The notes: generated by a model not told the origin, from the sequence alone. 64,000 nucleotides of DNA from Allobosea thiooxidans (GCF_900168195.1 NZ_FUYX01000013.1:97729-161728); one strand, 5' to 3'. Positions 34,763-43,117 are shown, counted from the stretch's first letter. Numbers and translations: made by a program.

Positions 34763-34777
34763 ATAACCTTTTGGAAT
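34763..34777. promoter_or_regulatory. Putative LysR box 3 (ATAACC-N4-GGAAT), divergent promoter
   Basis: ATAACCTTTTGGAAT in the 90-bp gap between the LysR gene and the 34850 operon; T-N11-A compliant. Part of a 16-base identity with 28173-28188. Its reverse complement supplies the AAAAGG ribosome site of the regulator. Confidence 0.7.
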
Positions 34778-34849
34778 AGAGTATCCATAAATTCGACTTT
34801 GACGAAATGGCGAGTAAGGCCCTAGCTGTGTCCGGGCAAGGGAAATCGC

Positions 34850-35968
34850 ATGCGACCGGACATCATCGTCATTGGGGGAGGGACTGTCGGCGCTGCGATC
34901 GCCTACGGCCTCGCGGGCTTCAAGCAGAACGTCATGCTGCTCGACGGCGGCGACCGGGATTATCGCGCCGCACAGGCGAATTTCGGGCTGGTCTGGTTGC
35001 AGGGGAAGGGCATGGGCCTGCCCGCCTACCAGACGCTGACCCGCACCAGCGTCGGCCTCTGGCGCGAGTTCGCCACCGAGGTCGAGGGGCTCTGCGGGGC
35101 AGACCTCGCTTACGAGAACAATGGCGGCATCGCCTTCTGCATGGGCGAGGATGGCTTCGAGAACCGCCGCGCCCAGTTGCAGCGGCTTCACAACCAGTGG
35201 GATGGCGGCGAGCCCGACTGGGAGATGATCGACCGGACGGCGCTGGAAAGGCTTCTGCCCAGGGCGCGTTTGGGCAAGTCGGTATCCGGAGCGAGCTTCG
35301 GCCGCCTGGACGGCCACGCCAACCCGCTCCGACTTCTGATGGCGCTGCATGAGGGGATCGTCCGCCAGGGGGGCGTGGTGCGCAGCAATGCGATGGTCCT
35401 CAGGATCGAGCGCGTCGGGGCGGATTTCCGGCTGCTCCTCGATGGGGAGGAGCTGGTTGCGCCGCGCATCGTCATCGCTGCCGGCCTCGGCTCTGCCGCG
35501 CTCGCCGCGCAAGTCGGGCTCGACGTCCCGTTGCGCCCGCAGCGGGGGCAGGTGCTCGTGACGGAGCGGTTCGAGCCGTTCCTGCCGCTGCCGGCGAGCG
35601 GGCTGCGCCAGACAGGCGAGGGCACCGTCATGATCGGCGCGACGCAGGAAGAGACCGGCTTCGACCTCTCCACGACCAGCGACGCCGCCGCGCGGCTCAG
35701 CCGCAAGACCGTGGAGATCATGCCCGATCTCGCCGGCGCCAAGCTCGTGCGTCAATGGGCGGGCTTACGGGTCATGACGCCCGACAGCTATCCGATCTAC
35801 GCGCAGTCGCAGACGCATCCGGGCGCCTTCGTCGCGCTCTGCCATTCCGGCGTGACGTTGGCAGCCTTCCACGCACGCGAACTCGCCCGCGCGATCCGCG
35901 ACGGCGAGCTGCCCGACTTCCTGACTCCCTTCCACCAGAGACGTTTCGATGTTCCGAAAGCTGCATGA
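34850..35968 (+). CDS. FAD-dependent oxidoreductase, DAO family (beta-subunit type)
   Basis: 372-residue flavoprotein with the FAD loop VIGGGTVGAAIAYGL at 6-20 and the C-terminal CHSGVTLAAFHARELA contact. It is the size and type of the beta subunit (sarcosine-oxidase beta/OoxB-like) of heteromeric amine dehydrogenases. Its 3' end overlaps the ferredoxin-like gene by 20 bp, and the FAD/NAD subunit follows, so a complex of the three products is likely. Substrate: probably an opine, hydroxyproline or similar secondary amine (inference). Confidence 0.88.
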   Translation: MRPDIIVIGGGTVGAAIAYGLAGFKQNVMLLDGGDRDYRAAQANFGLVWLQGKGMGLPAYQTLTRTSVGLWREFATEVEGLCGADLAYENNGGIAFCMGEDGFENRRAQLQRLHNQWDGGEPDWEMIDRTALERLLPRARLGKSVSGASFGRLDGHANPLRLLMALHEGIVRQGGVVRSNAMVLRIERVGADFRLLLDGEELVAPRIVIAAGLGSAALAAQVGLDVPLRPQRGQVLVTERFEPFLPLPASGLRQTGEGTVMIGATQEETGFDLSTTSDAAARLSRKTVEIMPDLAGAKLVRQWAGLRVMTPDSYPIYAQSQTHPGAFVALCHSGVTLAAFHARELARAIRDGELPDFLTPFHQRRFDVPKAA

Positions 35969-36245
35969 TCCCGGCCCGTCGGCCGTGACGATCCTGATCG
36001 ACGGCAAGACCGTATCGGCCGAGGCGGGCGAGAATCTCGCGGCGGTCCTGCTGCGGCAACCCGAGGGCTGGAACCGGACCTCGACGGTGTCGCAGTCGCC
36101 GCGAGCACCCTATTGCATGATGGGCGTATGCTTCGAATGCCTGGCCGAGGTCGACGGCGTGGGCTCGGTGCAGACCTGCCTGACCACGGTGCGCGACGGC
36201 ATGCGCGTGTCCCGTCAGCTCGGACGCCGGGTGCTGTCGGCATGA
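35949..36245 (+). CDS. (2Fe-2S) ferredoxin-like subunit of amine dehydrogenase
   Basis: 98 residues of the small [2Fe-2S] gamma-subunit type. The cysteine pattern is CMMGVCFECLAEVDG then QTC, i.e. C-x4-C-x2-C-x(n)-C, typical for the 2Fe-2S subunit of octopine/opine oxidase and D-hydroxyproline dehydrogenase complexes (also the N-terminal domain of sarcosine oxidase alpha). It overlaps the upstream DAO gene by 20 bp and the next gene by 4 bp. It would shuttle electrons from the flavoprotein to an acceptor. Confidence 0.88.
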   Translation: MFRKLHDPGPSAVTILIDGKTVSAEAGENLAAVLLRQPEGWNRTSTVSQSPRAPYCMMGVCFECLAEVDGVGSVQTCLTTVRDGMRVSRQLGRRVLSA

Positions 36246-37639
36246 GCGCGGTCGATCTTCTCATCGTCGGCGCCGGCCCTGCCGGCATGGCGGCCGCCGT
36301 CGCTGCCCGCCGCCATGGCCTCGACGTGCTCGTCGTTGACGACCAGCCCGCGCCCGGGGGCCAGATCTGGCGCTCGGTCGAGACCGTCGCGGCAAGCCCG
36401 CGCGGCGCGCGCCTGGGCGATTCCTATCTCGCGGGTACCGCGCGCGCCGCAGCCTTTCGCGGCTGCGGGGCGGCCTATGAGCCCGGCGCGCAGCTCTGGC
36501 AGATCGAGCCCGGATTCCGGGCCTTCGTCACCAGCGGCGGCAAGGCCCGCACAGTCTCGGCCAGGGCGGTGATCCTGGCGACCGGCGCGCAGGAGCGCCC
36601 GGTGCCGTTCCCGGGCTGGACCCTGCCGGGCGTGCTGACCGTCGGTGCCGGACAGATCCTGCTGAAGACGGCAGACCAGGTGCCGGAGAAGCCTGTCTGG
36701 ATCGCCGGCAGCGGGCCGCTGCCGCTGCTCTATATCACACAGTTGCTGGCGGCCGGCGGCAAGGTCGCAGGCTTCCTCGACACCACCCCGCCCGGGCGCC
36801 TCGGCGCGGCGCTGCGGCATCTGCCGGCGGCGCTCGGCAAGGCCGGCGACCTCTGGAAGGGCGTCGCCTGGACGCTCGCCCTGAAGCGCGCGGGGGTGAA
36901 GATGGTCAAGCATGTCGCCGAGATCGAGGGCAGGGGCGAGGGCAGGCTGCAGAGCCTGCGCTACCGCAGGCAGGGCGGGACCTGGCAGGAGACGCCGGCC
37001 GAGGTGCTGCTCGTGCATGAGGGGTTGGTACCCTCGATCCATGCGCCGCTCGCCCTCGACTGCAAGGTCGAATGGCGGCGGGACCAGCACTGCTATGCGC
37101 CGGTGCTCGACGGCTGGGGCGAGAGCTCGCAGCCCGGCCTGTTCGTCGCCGGCGACGGGGCCGGCATTGCCGGCGCCATCGCCGCCGAGCATCGCGGAAC
37201 CCTCGCGGGGCTGGCGGTCGCCGCTCGGCTGGGTGCTGTTTCGAGCGCGATGGCGGAGGCGGAGGCTGCGCCCGCACGCAAGCTGCTCGAACGCGAGCTC
37301 GCCTTCCGGCCCTTCCTCGACGCGCTCTACGAGCCGCGCCCGCAGGTCTTCGCGCCGCCTGACGAGACCGTCGTCTGCCGCTGCGAGGAGGTCACGGCGG
37401 GAACCCTGCGCGCGCGCGCCGCGGTCGGCCGGCCGGGCACCAACCAGGTGAAGGCTTTCACCCGCGCCGGCATGGGACCCTGCCAGGGCCGCCAATGCGG
37501 CTACACGGTCATGCACATCCTCGGCGGCGCGCAGAACCGCCCGCCGGAGGCGCTGGGCTTCTACCGCATCAGGCCACCGCTCAAGCCGGTCACGCTCGGC
37601 GAACTCGCCGCGCTCGAGCAGCCGGACAACGCCGCATGA
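36242..37639 (+). CDS. FAD/NAD-binding alpha subunit of amine (opine-type) dehydrogenase
   Basis: 465 residues with two dinucleotide-binding domains: FAD loop IVGAGPAGMAAAVAARR near the N-terminus, VILATGAQERPVPF and WIAGSGPLPLLYITQLLAAG (second Rossmann). The C-terminal 90 residues carry a BFD-like [2Fe-2S] segment VVCRCEEVTAGTLRA ... GMGPCQGRQCG. This layout is that of the alpha subunit of sarcosine-oxidase-like and octopine oxidase (OoxA-type) enzymes. The start overlaps the ferredoxin-like stop (ATGA). Confidence 0.9.
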   Translation: MSAVDLLIVGAGPAGMAAAVAARRHGLDVLVVDDQPAPGGQIWRSVETVAASPRGARLGDSYLAGTARAAAFRGCGAAYEPGAQLWQIEPGFRAFVTSGGKARTVSARAVILATGAQERPVPFPGWTLPGVLTVGAGQILLKTADQVPEKPVWIAGSGPLPLLYITQLLAAGGKVAGFLDTTPPGRLGAALRHLPAALGKAGDLWKGVAWTLALKRAGVKMVKHVAEIEGRGEGRLQSLRYRRQGGTWQETPAEVLLVHEGLVPSIHAPLALDCKVEWRRDQHCYAPVLDGWGESSQPGLFVAGDGAGIAGAIAAEHRGTLAGLAVAARLGAVSSAMAEAEAAPARKLLERELAFRPFLDALYEPRPQVFAPPDETVVCRCEEVTAGTLRARAAVGRPGTNQVKAFTRAGMGPCQGRQCGYTVMHILGGAQNRPPEALGFYRIRPPLKPVTLGELAALEQPDNAA

Positions 37640-38775
37640 TGCCGGTATCTGCACAAGGCTTCGACGTGGCTGTGATCGGTGGCGGCCTGCATGGGCTCAC
37701 GGCGGCGCTGAGCCTGGCCCGTACCGGCAGGCGGGTCGTCATCCTCGAACGCAACTGGATCGGCCGCCACGCATCAAGCGCGACGGCTGCCGGCGTGCGC
37801 ACGCTCGGGCGCGACCTTGCGGAGGTATCGATCTCGCTCGAATCCATGGAGATGTGGCACCGCATAGCGAGCATCGTCGGGGACGATTGCGGCTTCCATG
37901 CGCATGGCCAGTTCAAGGTCGCCGAGTTCGACAGGCATATGCCGGCGCTGCAGGAGCGCGAGGCGACGATGCGCAAGCTCGGCTATCGCCACGAGGAGAT
38001 GATCGACGCCGCCGAGATGCGGCGGCTGATCCCTTCGCTGAGCCCTCATTGCGTCGGCGCGTTGATCGCCCGCAACGACGGCGCGGCGGATCCGCACCGC
38101 ACGATCGCGGCTTTCCGCGGCGCTTGCGAGCGGGCCGGCGTCACCATCGTCGAAGGTTGTGGCGTCGAGGCCGTCGAGCGCCAGGGCGCCGACTGGCTGC
38201 TGCGCTGCGGCGCCCGCAGCTTCCGCGCTCCGGCCGTGGTCAATGCGGCCGGTGCCTGGGCGGCGCGGGTGGCGGCTCTGTTCGGTGAGGCCATCGAACT
38301 GGGCGTGCGCGCGTCGATGATGATGGCCACCGAGCGGCTCGCTCCCTTCCTGGCGCCCGTCGTCAGCGTCGTCGGGAGGGCGCTGTCCTTCAAGCAATCG
38401 GATCAGGGAACGCTGGTGATCGGAGGCGGGCTGCAGGGCGCCGCCGATATCGACCGCCAGCGGAGCACCGTGAACTTCGTCGAGCTGGCGAAGGGCGCCC
38501 GCGCCTCCAGCGACCTGTTCCCGATCGTCCAGGGCGTGCGCATCGCGCGCTGCTGGACGGGCATCGAGGCGCAGACGCGGGACCATCTTCCCGTGATCGG
38601 CGCCTCGCCGCAAACCCCCGGCCTGTTTCACAGCTTCGGCTATTCCGGCCACGGCTTCCAACTGGTGCCCGTGCTGGGCGAAATCATGCGCGACCTCGTG
38701 GTGGACCAGAAGACCGCGCGCTCGATCGCTGCCTTCGCGCCGGCACGTCTGATGCAAGGCAGACACGCGGCATGA
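37636..38775 (+). CDS. FAD-dependent oxidoreductase, DAO family (second beta-type)
   Basis: 379-residue flavoprotein, FAD loop VIGGGLHGLTAALSLARTG at about 12-30 and a C-terminal HSFGYSGHGFQLVPVLGEIM contact. The start overlaps the alpha-subunit stop (ATGA) and its own stop overlaps the permease start. It is a paralogue-type counterpart of 34850-35968, so the alpha and ferredoxin-like subunits may pair with either, giving two substrate specificities; alternatively one of the two acts alone. Two ATGs (37636, 37639) are possible. Confidence 0.88.
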   Translation: MMPVSAQGFDVAVIGGGLHGLTAALSLARTGRRVVILERNWIGRHASSATAAGVRTLGRDLAEVSISLESMEMWHRIASIVGDDCGFHAHGQFKVAEFDRHMPALQEREATMRKLGYRHEEMIDAAEMRRLIPSLSPHCVGALIARNDGAADPHRTIAAFRGACERAGVTIVEGCGVEAVERQGADWLLRCGARSFRAPAVVNAAGAWAARVAALFGEAIELGVRASMMMATERLAPFLAPVVSVVGRALSFKQSDQGTLVIGGGLQGAADIDRQRSTVNFVELAKGARASSDLFPIVQGVRIARCWTGIEAQTRDHLPVIGASPQTPGLFHSFGYSGHGFQLVPVLGEIMRDLVVDQKTARSIAAFAPARLMQGRHAA

Positions 38776-39716
38776 TGGCTTACACGATAAGACGGCTCGT
38801 CCTGGCGATGCCGACGTTGCTGGTGATGCTGACCGCGATCTTCGTGCTGGTCAGACTCGTTCCCGGCGATGCGGCTTCGGTGATCCTGGGCGACCAGGCG
38901 AGTACCGAGGCTCTGGCGGCGCTGCGGACGAAGCTCGGTCTCGACCAGCCCCTCTACGTCCAGTACCTCACCTTCCTCGGCGACGTCTTCACCGGCAATC
39001 TCGGCATGTCGATGAGCACCGGGCGCAGCGTCATCCACGAGATGCTGACGGTGCTGCCCTCGACGATCGAGCTCACGCTGGCGGCGATCGTCATCGGGCT
39101 GATCTTCGGCCTGCCCCTGGGCGTCGCGGCGGCACTGACCCGCAATGGCTGGATCGACTATGTCTCGCGCATCGTCTCGCTGATCGGCCTGTCCTTCCCG
39201 GCCTTCGTCTCGGGCATCCTGATGCTGATCGTCTTCTCGATCCAGCTCGGCTGGTTCCCCGTCCTGGGCGGGGCGGCGAGCGGCACCGACTTCGCCGACC
39301 GCATGCGCCAGCTCGCGCTGCCGGCGCTGAACCTCGGCATCATCATGATGGCCTATGTGATGCGCGTCACCCGCTCGGCGATGCTGGGCGTCCTCACCGA
39401 GGATTATATCCGCACCGCGCGCGCCAAGGGCCTCGGCTCGTCGCAGCTCGTCCTGCAGCATGCGCTGCGTAACAGCCTGATCCCGATCATCACCATCGTC
39501 GGCCTGTATTTCGGCACGCTGATCGGCAATTCGGTGCTCACCGAGATCATCTTCAACCGGCCGGGGCTGGGCAAGCTGATCGTCGGCGCACTCAATGCGC
39601 GCGACTACACCCTGCTGCAGGGGCTGATGATCATCTTCGCCTTCTGCGTGATCATCGTGAACACGCTCACCGACCTCGCCTATGGCCTCGTCGATCCCAG
39701 GGTAAAATACGAATGA
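38772..39716 (+). CDS. ABC transporter permease (DppB-like)
   Basis: 314-residue inner-membrane permease of the peptide/opine/nickel class, with six predicted membrane segments. The N-terminal IRRLVLAMPTLLVMLTAIFV and RLVPGDAA are typical of DppB; the EAA-loop region reads YIRTARAKGLGSSQLVLQHALRN (ends shown: YIRTARAKGLG, HALRN). Overlaps both neighbours by four bases. It should pair with DppC-like 39713-40573 and the binding protein at 30890. Confidence 0.93.
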   Translation: MMAYTIRRLVLAMPTLLVMLTAIFVLVRLVPGDAASVILGDQASTEALAALRTKLGLDQPLYVQYLTFLGDVFTGNLGMSMSTGRSVIHEMLTVLPSTIELTLAAIVIGLIFGLPLGVAAALTRNGWIDYVSRIVSLIGLSFPAFVSGILMLIVFSIQLGWFPVLGGAASGTDFADRMRQLALPALNLGIIMMAYVMRVTRSAMLGVLTEDYIRTARAKGLGSSQLVLQHALRNSLIPIITIVGLYFGTLIGNSVLTEIIFNRPGLGKLIVGALNARDYTLLQGLMIIFAFCVIIVNTLTDLAYGLVDPRVKYE

Positions 39717-40573
39717 CCGACATCACCGCGACCGAACCGGTGCGGCCGGGCGGACTCTGGCTCTCCTTCACGCGCAACCGCCTGTCCTGGGTCGGCCTGC
39801 TGCTGCTGGCGGCGATCGTGTTCGTTGCGGTCGCCGCGCCCTGGCTGGCGCCCTATGACCCGCTCGAGCAGAACATCGTGGCGCGGCTCGAGCCGCCTTC
39901 CGCGGAATTCCTGCTGGGCACCGATTCCTATGGCCGCGATGTGCTCTCGCGCCTGATCTACGGTGCGCGCATCTCGCTCTTCGTCGGCTTCGTCGCGATC
40001 CTGATCGCGATGGTCATCGGCACGGCGATTGGTGTGATCTCCGGCTATATCGGCGGCGTCTTCGATCAGATCGTGATGGGCGTGCTCGACGTCATGCTCT
40101 CCTTCCCGACGCTGCTGCTCGGCCTGATGATCGCGGCCATGCTGGGGGCGAGCCTGGAAAACCTGATCATCGCCATTGCGATCACCGAAGTGGCGCCCTT
40201 CGCCCGCGTCGCCCGCGCGCCGACGATCACGCTCAAGCAGCGTGATTTCGTCGAGGCCAGCCGCGCCTATGGCTGCGGGCCGCTGCGCATCATGTTCCGC
40301 CACATCCTGCCGAACATGCTCTCCGACGTGGTGGTGATGAGCTCGCTCTGGATGGCCTCGGCGATCCGCACGGAAGCTTCGCTCTCCTTCATCGGCCTCG
40401 GTGTCCCGCCGCCGACCGCGACCTGGGGCGGCATGATCCGCGAGGGCTTCGAGAACATCCTCGATGCCTGGTGGCTCGCCGTCTTCCCCAGCTTTGCCAT
40501 CCTCCTCACCGTGCTCGCCCTTAATCTCCTTGGCGATGCGCTGCGCGACGCCTCCGACCCGAGGTCGCGTTGA
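39713..40573 (+). CDS. ABC transporter permease (DppC-like)
   Basis: 286 residues, DppC-type permease with an N-terminal helix, the extracytoplasmic LLGTDSYGRDVLSRLIYGAR motif and an EAA loop near DFVEASRAYGCGPLRIMFRH. It is the last gene of the 34850-40573 operon. No DppD/DppF-type ATPase gene follows here; transport must use an ATPase from elsewhere or a lost partner. Confidence 0.93.
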   Translation: MTDITATEPVRPGGLWLSFTRNRLSWVGLLLLAAIVFVAVAAPWLAPYDPLEQNIVARLEPPSAEFLLGTDSYGRDVLSRLIYGARISLFVGFVAILIAMVIGTAIGVISGYIGGVFDQIVMGVLDVMLSFPTLLLGLMIAAMLGASLENLIIAIAITEVAPFARVARAPTITLKQRDFVEASRAYGCGPLRIMFRHILPNMLSDVVVMSSLWMASAIRTEASLSFIGLGVPPPTATWGGMIREGFENILDAWWLAVFPSFAILLTVLALNLLGDALRDASDPRSR

Positions 40574-40754
40574 AGCGCTGGTCCGGCGGGATGACGTCGC
40601 TCGGCGGCTGATGAGGGGCCCGGCATCGGGACCCTTGGCGACTCCGCACTCCTCCTGGCCCAAGGGAAACGACGCGGAAGCCAAAGCTCACGACAGGACC
40701 TCAAAGCGGCCGATGTCCAGTTTTCGGCTTGTGCAGCTGAAACTGGTTCTATAT

Positions 40755-40766
40755 TGGTCCGTACCA
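40755..40766. promoter_or_regulatory. Putative GntR operator (TGGT-N4-ACCA)
   Basis: TGGTCCGTACCA, an almost perfect dyad in the 265-bp gap before the PP2C-like gene. It matches 9 of 12 positions of the known NagR/DasR-type amino-sugar operator core TGGTCTAGACCA. Related half-sites occur at 53404-53433 and 54951-54974, next to genes coupled to a GntR/UTRA regulator. The rest of the gap (40574-40838) shows no gene. Confidence 0.6.
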
Positions 40767-40838
40767 GAGGGTGCCACTCATGCAGGGCGCGGCATGCGGG
40801 CAGCATTCAGAACGGTGCAGGGCGAGGGGGGCGTTGCC

Positions 40839-41789
40839 ATGTCGATAGACCGCTCTGCGCCGACTGTTCGCGAGGCTGGCCGGACCTGGCATGTGCACTC
40901 GCAAGCGAGCGAAAAGGGCAGCGCTCCCTATAACGAGGACATGTCCGGCACGGCCGGATCCTGCGCCTGGATCATCGACGGCTCGGCGTTCTTCTCCGGT
41001 GCGGCCCGGACCACCAACGAATCGGAAGGGGCCTGGCTCGTCCGGCTGATCGACGCGACGTTGCAGGCGAATCCGCCTGACCGGGAAGCGTTCGACAGCT
41101 GGGCCGAGACGCTGGAGCTGCAGCTGCAGCAGGCCTATGCCGCGCTCGGCCAGGGGCATCCGGAGCGCGAGGAAGGCGAGGGGCCCTCCGCCGTGTTCGG
41201 CGTGGTCCGGCTGCTCCGCGACGGAGAGGCCTATCGCATCGAGGCGGCCGTGATCGGCGATGTCTCGATCCTGATCCAGGACGGCGATCGGCTCGAACGC
41301 TGGACCGACCCGTCGGCCGGGCCGTTCGAGGCGCGGACCATCGCGGTCGCGACCGCGGACGGGCATCGCCCCGGCGAAGTGATTTCCCCGGCGGCGCTTG
41401 AGCAGATCCATCGCAACCGGCGCTCGCTCAATCGTGCCGGCGGCTACTGGGCGATCAACCCCGGCTTGAGCTGGCGAGCCGGTCTGCGCCTGTTCTCGGC
41501 AAGGATATCGTCGGCTGCTACCATCCTGCTCGCATCGGACGGTTTCATGCGGCTCGTCGACGTCATCGCCCATCATGACGATCGCGGGCTGATGGGCGAA
41601 ACGAAGCGTGTCGGGGCGGCTGGCGTCATCGCCGAGCTGCGCCGGCTCGAAGGCGCGGACCCGCGGGCGGAGCGCTTCCGGCGCGTCAAGATTCACGACG
41701 ATGCCACCGCGCTCGTCGTGACGCCGCAGCCGCATGGCAACGGTATCGGGAAGTCGTCAGAGAGCGACCAGAACAACCAGGGAGAGTGA
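40839..41789 (+). CDS. PP2C-like protein phosphatase
   Basis: 316 residues of the PPM/PP2C fold. The metal-binding acids are visible: Asp34 in PYNEDMSG, Asp47 in WIIDGSAFF, Asp234 in LASDGFMRL and Asp287-Asp288 near the C-terminus (HDDATALVV). Such enzymes remove phosphate from Ser/Thr in proteins, or occasionally from small molecules. It is the first gene of a sugar ABC-transport operon, an odd place for a protein phosphatase. GAGGGGG lies upstream of the ATG at 40839; a longer form from 40795 is possible. Overlaps the next start region by 4 bases if the GTG at 41786 is used. Confidence 0.82.
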   Translation: MSIDRSAPTVREAGRTWHVHSQASEKGSAPYNEDMSGTAGSCAWIIDGSAFFSGAARTTNESEGAWLVRLIDATLQANPPDREAFDSWAETLELQLQQAYAALGQGHPEREEGEGPSAVFGVVRLLRDGEAYRIEAAVIGDVSILIQDGDRLERWTDPSAGPFEARTIAVATADGHRPGEVISPAALEQIHRNRRSLNRAGGYWAINPGLSWRAGLRLFSARISSAATILLASDGFMRLVDVIAHHDDRGLMGETKRVGAAGVIAELRRLEGADPRAERFRRVKIHDDATALVVTPQPHGNGIGKSSESDQNNQGE

Positions 41790-41791
41790 AG

Positions 41792-43063
41792 ATGTTGGCC
41801 GGAATCGAGACCAAATCCATCGTCAGGCGCACGCTTGGCAAGCTGGCGCTGACAATGTTCGCCGCCGCGACCGCCTTCGCCGCGCCGGCGCAGGCTGAAG
41901 ACCTTACCCTGTGGAGCTGGCGCCAGGAGGACAAGGCGGCCTATGCCAAGTTCATCGCCGCCTTCCGCAAGCAGCACCCTGATATCAACGTGAAGTTCGA
42001 AGCCTTCGAGGCGGCGAACTACAACACGGTGCTGTCGACCGCTCTCGCCGGTGGTACCGGGCCGGACATCGTCCAGGTGCGCGCCTATGGCACGCTCGGC
42101 GTCGGCAAGCCGGACTATCTGGTGCCGCTCGACAAGACGATGATCCCGGAATTCGCCAACTTCCCGGACTCCGCCATCGCGGCCGAGACGATGCGGGCCG
42201 ACGGCAAGCTCTATGCCGTGCCCTTCGCCTCGCAGACCATGCTGATCATCTACAACAAGGAGCTGTTCGAGAAGGCTGGCGTGACGCCGCCGAACACCTG
42301 GGACGAGCTCGTCAGCGTTTCCAAGACGCTGAAGGAGAAGGGCATCAACCCCTTCGGCAACGGCACGGCGACGGCCTGGCAGAACGAGACCATCGTCGGC
42401 GCGCTGCTCTCCTCGCAGATCGGTAAGCAGTTCGAGCAGGACGTGCTCGCCGGCAAGGCGGATTTCACCGATGCCCGCTTCGTCGGTGCGCTCACCAAGC
42501 TCAACGAGATCAAGGATTACTTCGCGCCGAACTTCTCGGGCGTCGACTATGCCGCCTCGCAGCAGCTCTTCGCCGCAGGCCGGGCCGCGATGTTCGCCGG
42601 CGGCTCCTTCGAGATCGCCAATTTCCTGCGCCAGAACCCCAAGCTGAAGCTCGGCCTCTTCGCCTCGCCCGTCGCCAAGGCCGGCGATCCCCGGCTGGTC
42701 GCCCTCTATTACGACGGCGGCTACGCGATCAACGCGGCCTCGAAGAACAAGGACGCGGCGCTGAAGTTCCTGCGCTTTCTCGGCACGCCCGAATTCGGCA
42801 CGGCCTTCTCGAACGATCTGCAGAACATCTCGCCGATCAAGGGCGTCGCCTTCGAGAATCCGCTTCTCAAGGAGGTTGCGGCGCTGAACCAGAGCGCGAT
42901 GTCCTACATCATGCTGGTCAACTTCCGCTATCAGGAGCCGACCGGCTCGGTGCTGCTGCAATCGGGCGTGCAGAAGATGCTCGCGGGCAAGGCGACGCCG
43001 GCCGAGGTCGGTGCCGAGATCACCAAGGGCATCGCGACCTACTACGCGCCCTTCAAGAAGTAA
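41792..43063 (+). CDS. ABC transporter sugar-binding protein, family 1
   Basis: 423 residues from the ATG at 41792 (GTG at 41786 is an alternative). Signal peptide about 1-34 (ending AQA-ED), then the family 1 pattern LTLWSWRQEDKAAYAKFIAA and VLSTALAGGTGPDIVQV (about 85-101). It is a periplasmic sugar or amino-sugar receptor, like those for chitobiose or N-acetyl sugars. Followed by two permeases, an epimerase and a kinase, pointing to an N-acetylated amino sugar as ligand. Confidence 0.92.
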   Translation: MLAGIETKSIVRRTLGKLALTMFAAATAFAAPAQAEDLTLWSWRQEDKAAYAKFIAAFRKQHPDINVKFEAFEAANYNTVLSTALAGGTGPDIVQVRAYGTLGVGKPDYLVPLDKTMIPEFANFPDSAIAAETMRADGKLYAVPFASQTMLIIYNKELFEKAGVTPPNTWDELVSVSKTLKEKGINPFGNGTATAWQNETIVGALLSSQIGKQFEQDVLAGKADFTDARFVGALTKLNEIKDYFAPNFSGVDYAASQQLFAAGRAAMFAGGSFEIANFLRQNPKLKLGLFASPVAKAGDPRLVALYYDGGYAINAASKNKDAALKFLRFLGTPEFGTAFSNDLQNISPIKGVAFENPLLKEVAALNQSAMSYIMLVNFRYQEPTGSVLLQSGVQKMLAGKATPAEVGAEITKGIATYYAPFKK

Positions 43064-43090
43064 GCGCGACAGCGACGGCGCTCGCCCCGA

Positions 43091-43117
43091 CGCTCACGGC
43101 CTCTGCGGCCGTGAGCG
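43091..43117 (+). promoter_or_regulatory. Intercistronic hairpin after the binding-protein gene
   Basis: A perfect 11-bp stem (43091-43101 with 43107-43117) and a TCTGC loop without a T-run. In the 109-bp gap between binding protein and first permease. Such hairpins often protect the binding-protein mRNA and lower downstream expression. Confidence 0.6.
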
